The notes under the pieces were generated by a model, which saw nothing but the letters and a program-made list of their open reading frames with translations, was not told the origin of the DNA and did no database searches. A stretch of DNA of 64,000 nt from Mangrovibacter phragmitis (GTDB taxonomy: Bacteria; Pseudomonadota; Gammaproteobacteria; Enterobacterales; Enterobacteriaceae). The position numbers and the translations under genes are program-made. The DNA is taken from assembly GCF_001655675.1 (NCBI RefSeq), contig NZ_LYRP01000001.1:372001-436000 (forward strand), in the 5' to 3' direction. Of this stretch, positions 16,539 to 25,176 are shown piece by piece (the first letter of the stretch is position 1; each line of letters begins with the position of its first letter).

Positions 16539-17027
16539 TCACACCTTCCCGTTCAGCTTTTCACAGAGGCGCTTACGCTCATCTTCGGGCAGCTTCATGA
16601 TTTGTACCGCCAGTTCAGAAACATTGGGCCCCTGAGACATCAGATCGTCCTTTACCAGCCTGAGGGCCTGCTCCATCAGTTGCGCCCGCGAAGCTGGCGA
16701 CATATTGCGATACAGCTGCACCCAGAGGCTTAGCTGGCGATCACTGTCGTTGAGAGTAAACGCTTCGCCCTTAGCCCTGTTTCTCTCATCATCAAGCGAC
16801 ATTGTGGCTGCGCTAATATGGTAAACAACGCCTTTCCCGGCAGTCCTTTTACGACGTATTTCCGGGTGCAGGGATGCCAGCTTTTCCAGGCGCATCCTGG
16901 CGCCACGCGCAGTGCCCGGCATCCCCTCAATATGAGTGAATTCCTCTGCTGTCAGCCAGTCTTTAGCCTCTTCAACAGAAGCTTCAGGATGAGTAGGTAT
17001 AACCGAAACTGTTCTCTTACTGCTCAT
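16539..17027 (-). CDS. Mu-type DNA-binding protein, c repressor/MuA N-terminal-like
   Basis: From the ATG at 17027 (GGTGA upstream) this is 162 aa. The N-terminal domain WLTAEEFTHIEGMPGTARGARMRLEKLA followed by GKGVVYHI is the MuA/c-repressor winged-helix signature (HTH_Tnp_Mu_1). The C-terminal part is helical and charged, ending IMKLPEDERKRLCEKL. In Mu and D108 this domain is shared by the repressor c and the transposase; c is divergent from ner, exactly as here. It is most likely a repressor acting on the 17028-17148 control region. It is too short to be a transposase. Confidence 0.8.
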   Translation of the reverse strand: MSSKRTVSVIPTHPEASVEEAKDWLTAEEFTHIEGMPGTARGARMRLEKLASLHPEIRRKRTAGKGVVYHISAATMSLDDERNRAKGEAFTLNDSDRQLSLWVQLYRNMSPASRAQLMEQALRLVKDDLMSQGPNVSELAVQIMKLPEDERKRLCEKLNGKV

Positions 17028-17148
17028 ATAAATGTCACCAGATATCAATGCGTTAATATGAAAACCAATAAATAGATACCAAAAGAACTTGAAAGGTATC
17101 TTTTATTCGCATTTAATATCCATGTACTGATTCCATGGAGTTAATACT
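17028..17148. promoter_or_regulatory. Divergent operator/promoter region of the Mu-type c/ner pair
   Basis: The gap between divergent c-like and ner-like genes carries a dyad AGATACC (17074-17080) and GGTATCT (17095-17101), separated by 14 nt. In Mu the equivalent region holds the early and repressor promoters and the c and Ner binding sites. The dyad is a good candidate Ner or c operator. Confidence 0.6.
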
Positions 17149-17418
17149 GTGCGTAACTCAACAGCATCGCAGAAAAAGCAGAGCAAAGGAAGTTCAGGGA
17201 ACTGGCATCGTGCCGATATTGTGGCAGCACTTCACAAGCGAGGGTTAACGCTGGCGTCACTGTCACGCAGTCACGGCCTTGCGCCACGTACATTAAATAA
17301 TGCCTTAGAGCGTCATTACCCCAGAGCTGAGCGCATTATTGCCGGGGCTCTGGATACGACACCGGAAACATTATGGCCGGAAAGGTATGCCCTTAAAAAT
17401 GGACCTAATAGCAGGTAA
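17149..17418 (+). CDS. ner: Ner-family (Nlp/SfsB-like) transcriptional regulator
   Basis: The 89-aa product starts at GTG 17149 behind GGAG. The sequence GNWHRADIVAALHKRGLTLASLSRSHGLAPRTLNNAL, then ALDTTPETLWPERY, is the full Ner/Nlp signature. Ner is the early negative regulator of Mu-like phages. The usual next gene, transposase A, is absent; instead a 175-aa protein starts 11 bp later. The pair therefore seems to have been recruited to control other cargo, or the phage has been deleted. Confidence 0.88.
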   Translation: MRNSTASQKKQSKGSSGNWHRADIVAALHKRGLTLASLSRSHGLAPRTLNNALERHYPRAERIIAGALDTTPETLWPERYALKNGPNSR

Positions 17419-17429
17419 AGGATGCAGTC

Positions 17430-17957
17430 ATGGCAACCACCATCACTGAAATAACGGAATGTTTTGAGTATTTTTTCAGTTCTCTTTATCGCAGGGAGTT
17501 CGTCAAAACCCTGCGTCTGAACGAATGTAGCGAGCGGGAATTACTGCCTCTGGTACGTTGCTATTTGCTGGGTTGGTTTGCAGATAATGTCTCACCGGAA
17601 GTGAAAAGCAAGCTGCCAGGAACTGTATCCGGACACGGTTACATTGATTTTGTCATTGATGATGTAGCCGTTGAGTTTGCAGTACGTAAACCAACTGCGG
17701 CACGTTCCAATGTCTCCGCGACCGTCAACAGTAGAGAAGTAAAGAAATTGATGAAGCACGATGGCAAAGCCTTGCTTGTGCTGTTTGACTTCTCTGACAC
17801 GCCTTATTCAGAAGAACAGATCGAATCCTTCCGCAACTGGCCTTCTCTTGGTCGAGGGAATCATCGCAAGTCCGCATTCAACGTCGTTTATTTCTTTGTG
17901 GAAAAACGCAGACCGCTGGCACTGGGGAAAATCACCAAAAACATCCGTATCACTTAG
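17430..17957 (+). CDS. Hypothetical protein with a PD-(D/E)XK-like core
   Basis: This 175-aa protein is not one I recognise. The central segment GYIDFVIDDVAVEFAVRKP (about residues 71-89) resembles the D...(D/E)xK core of restriction-endonuclease-like folds: D in IDF and E in VEF, followed by A-V-R-K instead of a clean ExK, so activity is uncertain. ALLVLFDFSD and NVVYFFVEK would be later strands of the same sheet. AAAGGATG precedes the ATG. It follows ner by 11 bp and is co-transcribed with it. It may be a nuclease-like effector or a phage-encoded host-takeover protein. Confidence 0.5.
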   Translation: MATTITEITECFEYFFSSLYRREFVKTLRLNECSERELLPLVRCYLLGWFADNVSPEVKSKLPGTVSGHGYIDFVIDDVAVEFAVRKPTAARSNVSATVNSREVKKLMKHDGKALLVLFDFSDTPYSEEQIESFRNWPSLGRGNHRKSAFNVVYFFVEKRRPLALGKITKNIRIT

Positions 17958-17971
17958 CAGGGAATCAAATA

Positions 17972-18331
17972 ATGAACAGAAAACTGTTGGCCTTATTGAT
18001 GGCAGCCATAACGCTACCTGTCGCAGCAGAGCAGTACGTAAAACCCGGAGCGGTTCTGACCCTGAATCCGGAAAAGGGCAATGCTGAATTCAGCATTAAT
18101 GCCTCAACAGGAGATGGCTCGGGCGTATGCAATATTGAGGGGACGGCACAGCAAATAGCTGCCGGAGAAAGTCAGAAGCGTCGCTGGGTCTGGAATGACA
18201 ATACCAGCCAGTGTGTTGCAGTAATTAGTACACTGAAAAACGGTAAGGCCAGTGTTATGACTCGTAGTTGCGAGGGATACTGCGGGGCTTCTGCGGCAGG
18301 CGCAATGGATGGTCTATTTAATAAGAAGTAA
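17972..18331 (+). CDS. Secreted Cys-containing hypothetical protein
   Basis: This 119-aa protein has a clear signal peptide, MNRKLLALLMAAITLPVAA, probably cleaved at AEQ. The mature part contains four cysteines (CNIEG, SQCVA, SCEGYC), so two periplasmic disulfides are likely. No domain is recognised. It starts 14 bp after the 175-aa gene (GGGAA upstream) in the ner-led transcript. It may interact with cell-envelope targets together with the lipoprotein that follows. Such envelope cargo would fit a superinfection-exclusion role, but this is inference. Confidence 0.65.
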   Translation: MNRKLLALLMAAITLPVAAEQYVKPGAVLTLNPEKGNAEFSINASTGDGSGVCNIEGTAQQIAAGESQKRRWVWNDNTSQCVAVISTLKNGKASVMTRSCEGYCGASAAGAMDGLFNKK

Positions 18332-18361
18332 TAAATGCCTAAATTAACGAAGGAATCTAAT

Positions 18362-18697
18362 ATGAAAAGAACAATGCTTCTGGTATTAATAGCAGCTGGT
18401 TTGCTGACTGGTTGCGGCGAGAAAACGCCAAAATGTAGTAGTGACGATGCAAAAAATCTTGTCGTAGATATTGCCAGAAAGACAATCGAGAAAGGTATGA
18501 CGCTGGATAAGGATGTGCATATTTCTGTAGAAAATGTCAGAACAATTAGCCACGAATCAGGTCTGGATGTTTATCAGTGCGCGGCTGATTTAACGTTCAC
18601 AAAACCAGACTTACAAAATTCTTTGCCAATCACCTACCGGATACAGAAAACTGATGATAATAACGGCCAGTTCTACATAAACGTATCAGGCCTATAG
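18362..18697 (+). CDS. Small lipoprotein
   Basis: From the ATG at 18362 the product is 111 aa with a lipoprotein signal (LLTGC lipobox, Cys about residue 18). After it comes GEKTPKCSSDDAKNLVVDIARKTIEKG and a small alpha/beta region (DVYQCAADLTF), typical of short enterobacterial lipoproteins of unknown function. It should be anchored in the inner or outer membrane. It is the last gene of the ner-led unit. Confidence 0.7.
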   Translation: MKRTMLLVLIAAGLLTGCGEKTPKCSSDDAKNLVVDIARKTIEKGMTLDKDVHISVENVRTISHESGLDVYQCAADLTFTKPDLQNSLPITYRIQKTDDNNGQFYINVSGL

Positions 18698-18717
18698 TTA
18701 TCTTCACTACGTATGGA

Positions 18718-18758
18718 TTCCTTTTGGGTGATACTAATGATAATTTACCCAAAAGGAA
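18718..18758. repeat. 12-bp perfect inverted repeat after the lipoprotein gene
   Basis: Arms 18718-18729 and 18747-18758 (TTCCTTTTGGGT and its complement) with a 17-nt loop. No T-tract follows on either strand, so termination or mRNA stabilisation of the ner-led transcript is possible but unproven. Confidence 0.6.
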
Positions 18759-18978
18759 AAATTATAAACATGATCATTATTTACACCCTCAATTCTATTG
18801 TTAGAATTCATTGATTGACAAGCCAGCATTCAAGTAAAATAAAAAACAACCTTCTCATTAATGCCCTTTGATTATTAGTTCAAACCAGCAAAACAGATGA
18901 ACGATTGCTAATATATATATAATTGTTGAGAAGAAAGCACATTCCACTAGTAGCGCGCACAAACTTTGTATATTAACT

Positions 18979-19018
18979 AATAAACGGCCTTTAAGAAACT
19001 TTAGGCCGTTTATTTTTT
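18979..19018 (+). terminator. Strong intrinsic terminator
   Basis: A 12-bp perfect stem (18979-18990 with 19003-19014) is followed by a T-run on the plus strand. It ends plus-strand transcription from the ner-led unit. On the minus strand the tail is weaker, but it may also help end the AVAST-like operon, whose last stop is at 19131. Confidence 0.85.
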
Positions 19019-19130
19019 AATAGCTATTAACTTCATATTCTTAAGCGGTTTGTTACTCCACCTTATCAGCCCCCAAATTTAGGAAAAATATAACCTGAGC
19101 TATTAAATAATATTTCTCATTTTCATCTAT

Positions 19131-19397
19131 TCACTCCAAATTATCACTAGAGTTGAGGTTACTGGGCACTTCTATATTTCGCATCTTATACATCATATTT
19201 GCGTTTAAGCGAGCTTGTTCATTAACACTGAGAAAATCAATTCGCCCATTCGGTAATTTTCTAACTTTTAGCACTCCCTCCATGGATACATTTGGTCCCA
19301 CATGAAACTTACCTTGTTTCATAATGTTGTGTAAACAGTAAAATCGAAGTTCGAACTCCGATCTTGTCTGCGGTGTCTCGAATGTATCAAAATTCAT
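19131..19397 (-). CDS. Small third gene of the AVAST type I-like operon
   Basis: This 88-aa protein has TTGGAGAAT before its ATG and begins 13 bp after the STAND gene stop, so it is co-transcribed. The sequence RSEFELRFYCLHNIMKQGKFHVGPNVSMEGVLKVRKLPNGRIDF suggests a small beta-rich domain. I do not recognise it. Small accessory genes are known in AVAST type I operons, so it is a candidate partner or regulator of the large NTPase. Confidence 0.6.
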   Translation of the reverse strand: MNFDTFETPQTRSEFELRFYCLHNIMKQGKFHVGPNVSMEGVLKVRKLPNGRIDFLSVNEQARLNANMMYKMRNIEVPSNLNSSDNLE

Positions 19398-19410
19398 ATA
19401 TTCTCCAATG

Positions 19411-22400
19411 TTATTGGAAAGAAACTAATCCAATAGGTTTTAGATCTAACTCAAATACCCAAATCAATTTAAAGCCATGCGGTAACTTGAGAGCATTTAC
19501 ATCAATAGAGAGATAGCAACCCTCATTGAAAGGCGCTCCTTCATATGTTTCTTTTAGTCGTCCTGACTTCCACCAATTTCGTTTTAAATTTGAGCTAGTT
19601 GCTCCAGTGATCCTCATGAAATGCGTTGTTGGTATTGCAGGTGTAAAGCTACCAAAATACGCAGGTAAAGCTTCAACATTAGCACAAGTGTCAATCACGC
19701 AAGTATTATCCAGTGAAGGCTTATCTAGTGATAAGAAGCGCCCTGAAGGAAGAGGAAGGTTTTCTGGCTTATCAGATAAGTATGCAGTTAGTCTTACTAA
19801 CCTCATTTTACCTTCAAACCAAACCCTTTCACAATAATCTAAGTAAATACTATTCCCATGCAACGGTGTTGGTTTCTTAGTAAGAAGCCATTGTAAAGCT
19901 GGAGAGTCAAAGTTTGTAATCCTCAAGTTATCTAAACGAGTAGGATTATATTTTCTAAAAATATTTTCAATATGTTTGTATTCTGATTCGTTTGCAACAC
20001 TATGTAATGCTACTTGAAACGCGTTACAAACTCTATCCGACCAGCGGTTAGGGCATTTTGCATTCCCATAATAACCTTCAGCCAACAATTGTTCCAACTC
20101 CAAACATACTTCTATAGATAATGGTGAGCATGCCTCTTCCAATAGTGACTTGGCTTGGGCCACTATACTGGCGCTTGTTAAGTTTAGTTTCTCAAGTCTT
20201 GACCAATTAGGTTTAATGCATTCAGCCCATGGAGGTAAGTCAACATCATTCGATCTGCCGTTATCAACCTTATTACAAAAACGATCAGTTAGCGTATCCA
20301 AAGCTTCTGCTGCAGATTCAAAACCTTTCATGGCAGCTTGTCTAGCAATGTGTATTAGAGTTGCATATCTTCCAACATGCTTACAGCCCTGTTTTATAGA
20401 GCTAAAGTCGAGTTCTTGGGCCAGTGTCTCCCAAATTTGCTTTGTTGTAGACATTTGCTTAAGAACACCGCAAATGACATCAGGATGAATGCCCATATCC
20501 ATTGAAAAAGCTTTGGCCCCAAAAAGTCGGACAAATTCTGGGTAACTTTTTGATAACCAAATCAGCATCTCAGACGCTTTTTCTCGCCTTAACCATATAG
20601 GGTGCTCAATCGCATGAAGAAGCAAAGAGGCTAAGCAATGAGATAATTCGTTATTATCACTCTCTTCTAGAAACATATAGCCAGCAGTTTCTTTGTCCGC
20701 AGCACCAACCATGAGGCTCGTGTGCTCGTTAGTTACTTGAAGAAGTTCTGCTTGCTCCTCATCAGAAGAATGGCTCGCTAGCCACTCTATTAAGCCGTTT
20801 GCTATTCGCCAACTTTCCGAATGGCGTTCATTGAGTATTAAAGGTGAATACAGCTTAACTAAATCAGAAACTGAGCTATCTGTGTTCAAAAGTAGAGATT
20901 GCCCATCCGTGATCGCAGAAACCTGACCTGTCCATATTGGCCATCCACCACTTTGAATATCCATCAATCCTGTAATGATTTCTTTTTGTGCTTCCGAAAA
21001 ATTACGGCGTCGTAGATATCTCTCAGCTTTGGATAAAGCTGTAGTGGCTTCAGCGATTGAACTTCGAGAGCCAAAAAGTCCCGGCATATAGATAGAGTCG
21101 TAATCTTCTTCATGCTTATTTTCTCGATTCTCGTCCTTAACTGTACTTTCTTCAGGTATTGTAACTGTTGTTTTTTTGGTCTCGGGTGAAATCGTATATG
21201 TAGCGAATCTAGCTTCAAATGTCTCTGTGTATCGTTCTGGTATGGATGAAGCAATCAATACGATAAATTCTGAACAATCTTTTTTATTTTCAAATTCAGA
21301 TTCACAAATAATTTCTAATCGGTCCATGATCATGGTGAGGGCGTTATCGACATCAGAAACCTTATCAATCAAAAGATTGTAGGCTTCGGCAAATCTATTA
21401 ATATAGCGAGAGTCACCAAATTGAAAACTCTCTAATAACGCCCAACAAAGCTGCCAATTAGCACTTGAGATTAATGGTTTAATGAGGGACAGAATCGAAT
21501 CCTGCTCATCCAATGCTCCTCCGGGAAAACGAGTTCCTTTTAATGCAGATATTCTATCTATGTCACCTTTAGTTACCTCCTGATGCATCTGCTCTAAAGT
21601 TCCATAGGTTTGTCTTATAAAATATTTAATCGCACTGGAAAAGTCATTACGTGAACATAAAGCACCGAGGAAATCACGTTTAGCGTATCGAACGAAGCGC
21701 TGAAACGTCATCTCTCCAGCCGCTGCATCAAGCAGACCAGCAATTTTACTAAGTTCACCTGATGCTAAACTTGATGTATGGTTTAGAGACTGAAGAACGT
21801 TGACGCTTAGCCCAAACTGATCTTCTTTATACCAGCTCGGTCCCATTGAGAATGATAAAACAAGTTGATAAGTTTTTATTGCTTCGTCTGAGGCATCCAA
21901 TTTGGTATAAAATGGAACTATGCTCAGCAACTCTGGAACAAGTTCATATCTATTCTCTAAGTTAGAAACTACGAACTCTTTCCAGCGATCCACCAGGACG
22001 AACACTTGATCTTCTACATTTGGGTCCATTGGCTTACTAACAATATTTGTTAGAACTAGCTTTATAATTCGTCTAAATCCTTCAGAGTAGATGCCACATT
22101 GGGAACTAAATTGGTTCTCGACAAAGTCAAGCAAGTTACCAATCTTATCAGGATATACATCAGTCATTAAAATCGTTAATGATTGATATATTTGGGGGAC
22201 TATGCTTTCTGGTAAACCGTAGGCGTCCTCCCATTGGATACGCTGTGCAAGATTAAACTTTAAATAGTCAAAAACATCCTGATTTAAAATCCCCCAGACT
22301 TTTTGCAAGCCTACATCGTCCTCAACTTCTTTGAATCTTCTAGCAGCACCATCACACCAAGCTACGACGCTAAATATTGAATTGAGGCCATTTAACCAAG

Positions 22401-25176
22401 TATGTGGAGATATATTAACTAAGCCAGGGTAGGTAAATTCAGGGTCAATAAACGCTTTAAATCTCCACGCTGCCATTCCGTTCTCTAATTTTTCGTAATC
22501 AACAGAAATATTGTCGTCTGCAATGCATGCTATCGGTGTAGGCTTGTTACTAGGCATTTCACCTAAAGCAACAATAATGTTTTTAGGTGCGCCCTGAGAC
22601 ACAAAACAATCGATTATACTAGGATGCACTTTCATTTCTTCACTGCACCCCTCTGAAATTAAGATGTTTATGTCAGAGAATACTTGATTAAGTAGAGCCT
22701 TTTCAGTATTTACACCGTATCTCTCACATAGCCCTTGATATAGCGGGGCTGCAAAAACAATTGGCTCTGCCACCTCCTCTAATGGTCCGTTATAAAACCC
22801 TTTCAATTGACAAAGGGACATATATTTTCCAGTTAAGCACATAGATGCAGCTTGCAAGTAAGCTGCCATCTCTCTTATAAGAAGCTTACTAACTTCCTTA
22901 TCTTTTGAAGTTCTTTTGATATTTTCCATCCAATAGCATTGGAAATTAGTAAGTGAAGTGCGTGAACTATTGTCTCCAGCGCGAATCCTTAGAAAGTACT
23001 GCTGTAATTGAAGGTCATAAATATCCAAGAATTCTCTATAAGAAAGCCCATTTCCGTTATACACTTTTTCAAGTTCTTCAGTTAAGTTCTTATCTACAAT
23101 TCTTAATAACTCTAAAGCTTCCCTATAGCTGTGAGAATCAACTAGCTTCAATGCAATTGTCAGTGCTTCTTCCAGCGGAATAATTAACTGCTTATATCGA
23201 CTTACATGTTGCAAAACATCTTGTGCTTTTCCTATAGAGATCAAAGCATTTGCTGTTAAATCAGCCGATTGAGCAAATAGAGTGTTATACCGAAATCGAA
23301 TTCTTTGGTTAAGCAGAAGGATTCGTACCGTTTCAACTAAACTACCTAGCTCAGTTGCTACTCTCAAAACACCTTTAAGATCTTCGAGGATAGTGTCGGG
23401 CTCAACCCCTTGGTAAACGCAATCATCAACCCAGTTTTGAGTACATAAAGTTACCAAGCGTGCTTTATCTTGCCCATCAGCTTTAAGTCCATGGTAGATT
23501 AAGTTAAGTACACAATACTTTTCGTTTGTTTGCTTTTTACAGTGCTCAACAAGCCTCGATTGAACATCCTGCTCTCGTAATGCTGTCTTCTCAAGTAGAA
23601 AGTCAGAAAATGAAGAGTGATAGATTGTTGTCTGATTTGGAGACAACAATAAGTGCTGTATTCTTGCTAAAGTGCTAATCAATATAGACTGTTCGTTTGG
23701 GTTCAAAATTTTAGTGAAGTGGTTAATAGGGATACCCCAACGCAAACGAACAGCAATTGCGAGTAAATTTATGGCATCATTATCTTCCATCAGCTTCAGC
23801 CATAGTAAGTCATAGTATTTTCGAATACTGCCATCAATTAACGGTAATTTACTGAGTTCATCATTACTCGTGCCGGAGTTGGCGAGATCGATTAAATAGC
23901 GAAGATATAATGGGTGTCCCTGGACTCGTTCGCAGATTAAGTTTACAGTTTTTGAACTTACGTGATCCCCTGTAAGGGCTCTGTAGCAAAAATCTTTAAC
24001 AGCATTATCTGTAAGAGAGGGCATAGAAATACATGCTTCACTTCCAAGTCTTTTACCTAATCGAGTTGCAAATTGCTCATAGTTTGGTGCGGAAAGCACG
24101 ATTACCAACCCAGGAAGTAATGACATAGGTAACAGTCCAACAAACTTATTAAGAGCTTCAGCATCTTGACGTTCAACTTCATCTAATCCGTCAATGAACA
24201 GCACTCCTTTCACATTTCTTGAGGAGAACACGTCACTCAGTTTAATTAAAAGTTGTTCTATCTTAGTTATTAATTCTGGATAATCACCATTTTCTATACG
24301 TCCAGGTGACCCAGTGATGAAAATCGAAACTTGCATATTTAACCAATTGAAGAACTCTTGTGGCTGGGCTAACTGGGTGGCATTCTTGGGGCTTTTCAAG
24401 GGTGTAAAACTGTATGTACCGAAATGTTCTAAAGTAGTGTCTATAGGTTTGTATGTTTCACAAAATGTTGACTTACCTATACCATGTGCGCCATTAATAA
24501 ATAGGTAGCTGTTGTTTTGCTCAATAGCAAATTTATCAAATTGCTTAATAAATGAATTTCTAGTGGCTAAATCTTGTCGCTTATAACCATCATCATTAGT
24601 TTCGACATTAAATCCATATACTTTCAAAAAGTTGCGTATGCTATATATAGAAACAACACCAATTGTTTTTTCTACGGAAACTCTAATAACGCCCACACAA
24701 GTGCCGTTACAAACCACTGAAGCTCCAGAAAATCCTTTGTAGTCATCTAAAGATAATGCTTCATCTATGCTGATCTCTATATCAGATCGTAGTTTAGGCC
24801 TGTCAAATATCTGAACAATTGTTCCCTCTAAACGGTGCCCCATTGTTAATTTATCAACAGGCCACCCGTAGGAGTAAAATCGGTTCCCCCCAAAAGGCAA
24901 TATGCCACTAAGTTTGATTGGAGAAATATCACAATCAGTTTCTAATTCTACTAAAGCGATGTCTAACTTTGCGTCATGACCAAGAATATGAGCTTTTATT
25001 ACTGAGGGGGAGGAGTTAAAATTAAATGCTACACTAATCTCCGAATCACTATCAATTGCATTGGCTACGCAATGCCTCGCAGTTAATATTATTCTCGGTG
25101 TTATTAGTGAGCCTGTACCAGATTCATCACCACATTCAATCTTACAAGTCGCTACTTTCATTTCTGTATCTAACAT
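19411..25176 (-). CDS. avs1: AVAST type I-like trypsin-protease/STAND NTPase
   Basis: This 1921-aa protein starts at ATG 25176, behind AAAGGA and overlapping the upstream MBL stop by 7 nt; a start at 25203 would lie inside the MBL gene. An N-terminal trypsin-like domain has the triad LTARHC (H35), KLDIALVEL (D72) and GFSGAS (S150). A STAND NTPase follows, with Walker A GAHGIGKS near 229-236 and Walker B VLFIDGLDE near 325-333, a winged-helix region, and more than 1000 residues of helical TPR-like repeats as sensor. The long C-terminus should recognise a conserved phage protein; AVAST types 1-3 recognise large terminase. Sensing would oligomerise the protein and activate the protease. This is defence by inference from architecture. 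The gene symbol is provisional. Confidence 0.82.
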   Translation of the reverse strand: MLDTEMKVATCKIECGDESGTGSLITPRIILTARHCVANAIDSDSEISVAFNFNSSPSVIKAHILGHDAKLDIALVELETDCDISPIKLSGILPFGGNRFYSYGWPVDKLTMGHRLEGTIVQIFDRPKLRSDIEISIDEALSLDDYKGFSGASVVCNGTCVGVIRVSVEKTIGVVSIYSIRNFLKVYGFNVETNDDGYKRQDLATRNSFIKQFDKFAIEQNNSYLFINGAHGIGKSTFCETYKPIDTTLEHFGTYSFTPLKSPKNATQLAQPQEFFNWLNMQVSIFITGSPGRIENGDYPELITKIEQLLIKLSDVFSSRNVKGVLFIDGLDEVERQDAEALNKFVGLLPMSLLPGLVIVLSAPNYEQFATRLGKRLGSEACISMPSLTDNAVKDFCYRALTGDHVSSKTVNLICERVQGHPLYLRYLIDLANSGTSNDELSKLPLIDGSIRKYYDLLWLKLMEDNDAINLLAIAVRLRWGIPINHFTKILNPNEQSILISTLARIQHLLLSPNQTTIYHSSFSDFLLEKTALREQDVQSRLVEHCKKQTNEKYCVLNLIYHGLKADGQDKARLVTLCTQNWVDDCVYQGVEPDTILEDLKGVLRVATELGSLVETVRILLLNQRIRFRYNTLFAQSADLTANALISIGKAQDVLQHVSRYKQLIIPLEEALTIALKLVDSHSYREALELLRIVDKNLTEELEKVYNGNGLSYREFLDIYDLQLQQYFLRIRAGDNSSRTSLTNFQCYWMENIKRTSKDKEVSKLLIREMAAYLQAASMCLTGKYMSLCQLKGFYNGPLEEVAEPIVFAAPLYQGLCERYGVNTEKALLNQVFSDINILISEGCSEEMKVHPSIIDCFVSQGAPKNIIVALGEMPSNKPTPIACIADDNISVDYEKLENGMAAWRFKAFIDPEFTYPGLVNISPHTWLNGLNSIFSVVAWCDGAARRFKEVEDDVGLQKVWGILNQDVFDYLKFNLAQRIQWEDAYGLPESIVPQIYQSLTILMTDVYPDKIGNLLDFVENQFSSQCGIYSEGFRRIIKLVLTNIVSKPMDPNVEDQVFVLVDRWKEFVVSNLENRYELVPELLSIVPFYTKLDASDEAIKTYQLVLSFSMGPSWYKEDQFGLSVNVLQSLNHTSSLASGELSKIAGLLDAAAGEMTFQRFVRYAKRDFLGALCSRNDFSSAIKYFIRQTYGTLEQMHQEVTKGDIDRISALKGTRFPGGALDEQDSILSLIKPLISSANWQLCWALLESFQFGDSRYINRFAEAYNLLIDKVSDVDNALTMIMDRLEIICESEFENKKDCSEFIVLIASSIPERYTETFEARFATYTISPETKKTTVTIPEESTVKDENRENKHEEDYDSIYMPGLFGSRSSIAEATTALSKAERYLRRRNFSEAQKEIITGLMDIQSGGWPIWTGQVSAITDGQSLLLNTDSSVSDLVKLYSPLILNERHSESWRIANGLIEWLASHSSDEEQAELLQVTNEHTSLMVGAADKETAGYMFLEESDNNELSHCLASLLLHAIEHPIWLRREKASEMLIWLSKSYPEFVRLFGAKAFSMDMGIHPDVICGVLKQMSTTKQIWETLAQELDFSSIKQGCKHVGRYATLIHIARQAAMKGFESAAEALDTLTDRFCNKVDNGRSNDVDLPPWAECIKPNWSRLEKLNLTSASIVAQAKSLLEEACSPLSIEVCLELEQLLAEGYYGNAKCPNRWSDRVCNAFQVALHSVANESEYKHIENIFRKYNPTRLDNLRITNFDSPALQWLLTKKPTPLHGNSIYLDYCERVWFEGKMRLVRLTAYLSDKPENLPLPSGRFLSLDKPSLDNTCVIDTCANVEALPAYFGSFTPAIPTTHFMRITGATSSNLKRNWWKSGRLKETYEGAPFNEGCYLSIDVNALKLPHGFKLIWVFELDLKPIGLVSFQ

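Larger units (their letters stand above)
18698..19130. other. Non-coding region with two hairpins
   Basis: 433 bp, AT-rich. It holds an inverted repeat (18718-18758) just after the lipoprotein gene and a strong terminator (18979-19018). I see no gene between them. Confidence 0.45.

Noticed and set aside
16539..18697. Intact Mu-like prophage
   Set aside because: No transposase A or B, no structural genes and no Mu ends are seen; only the regulator pair is present.
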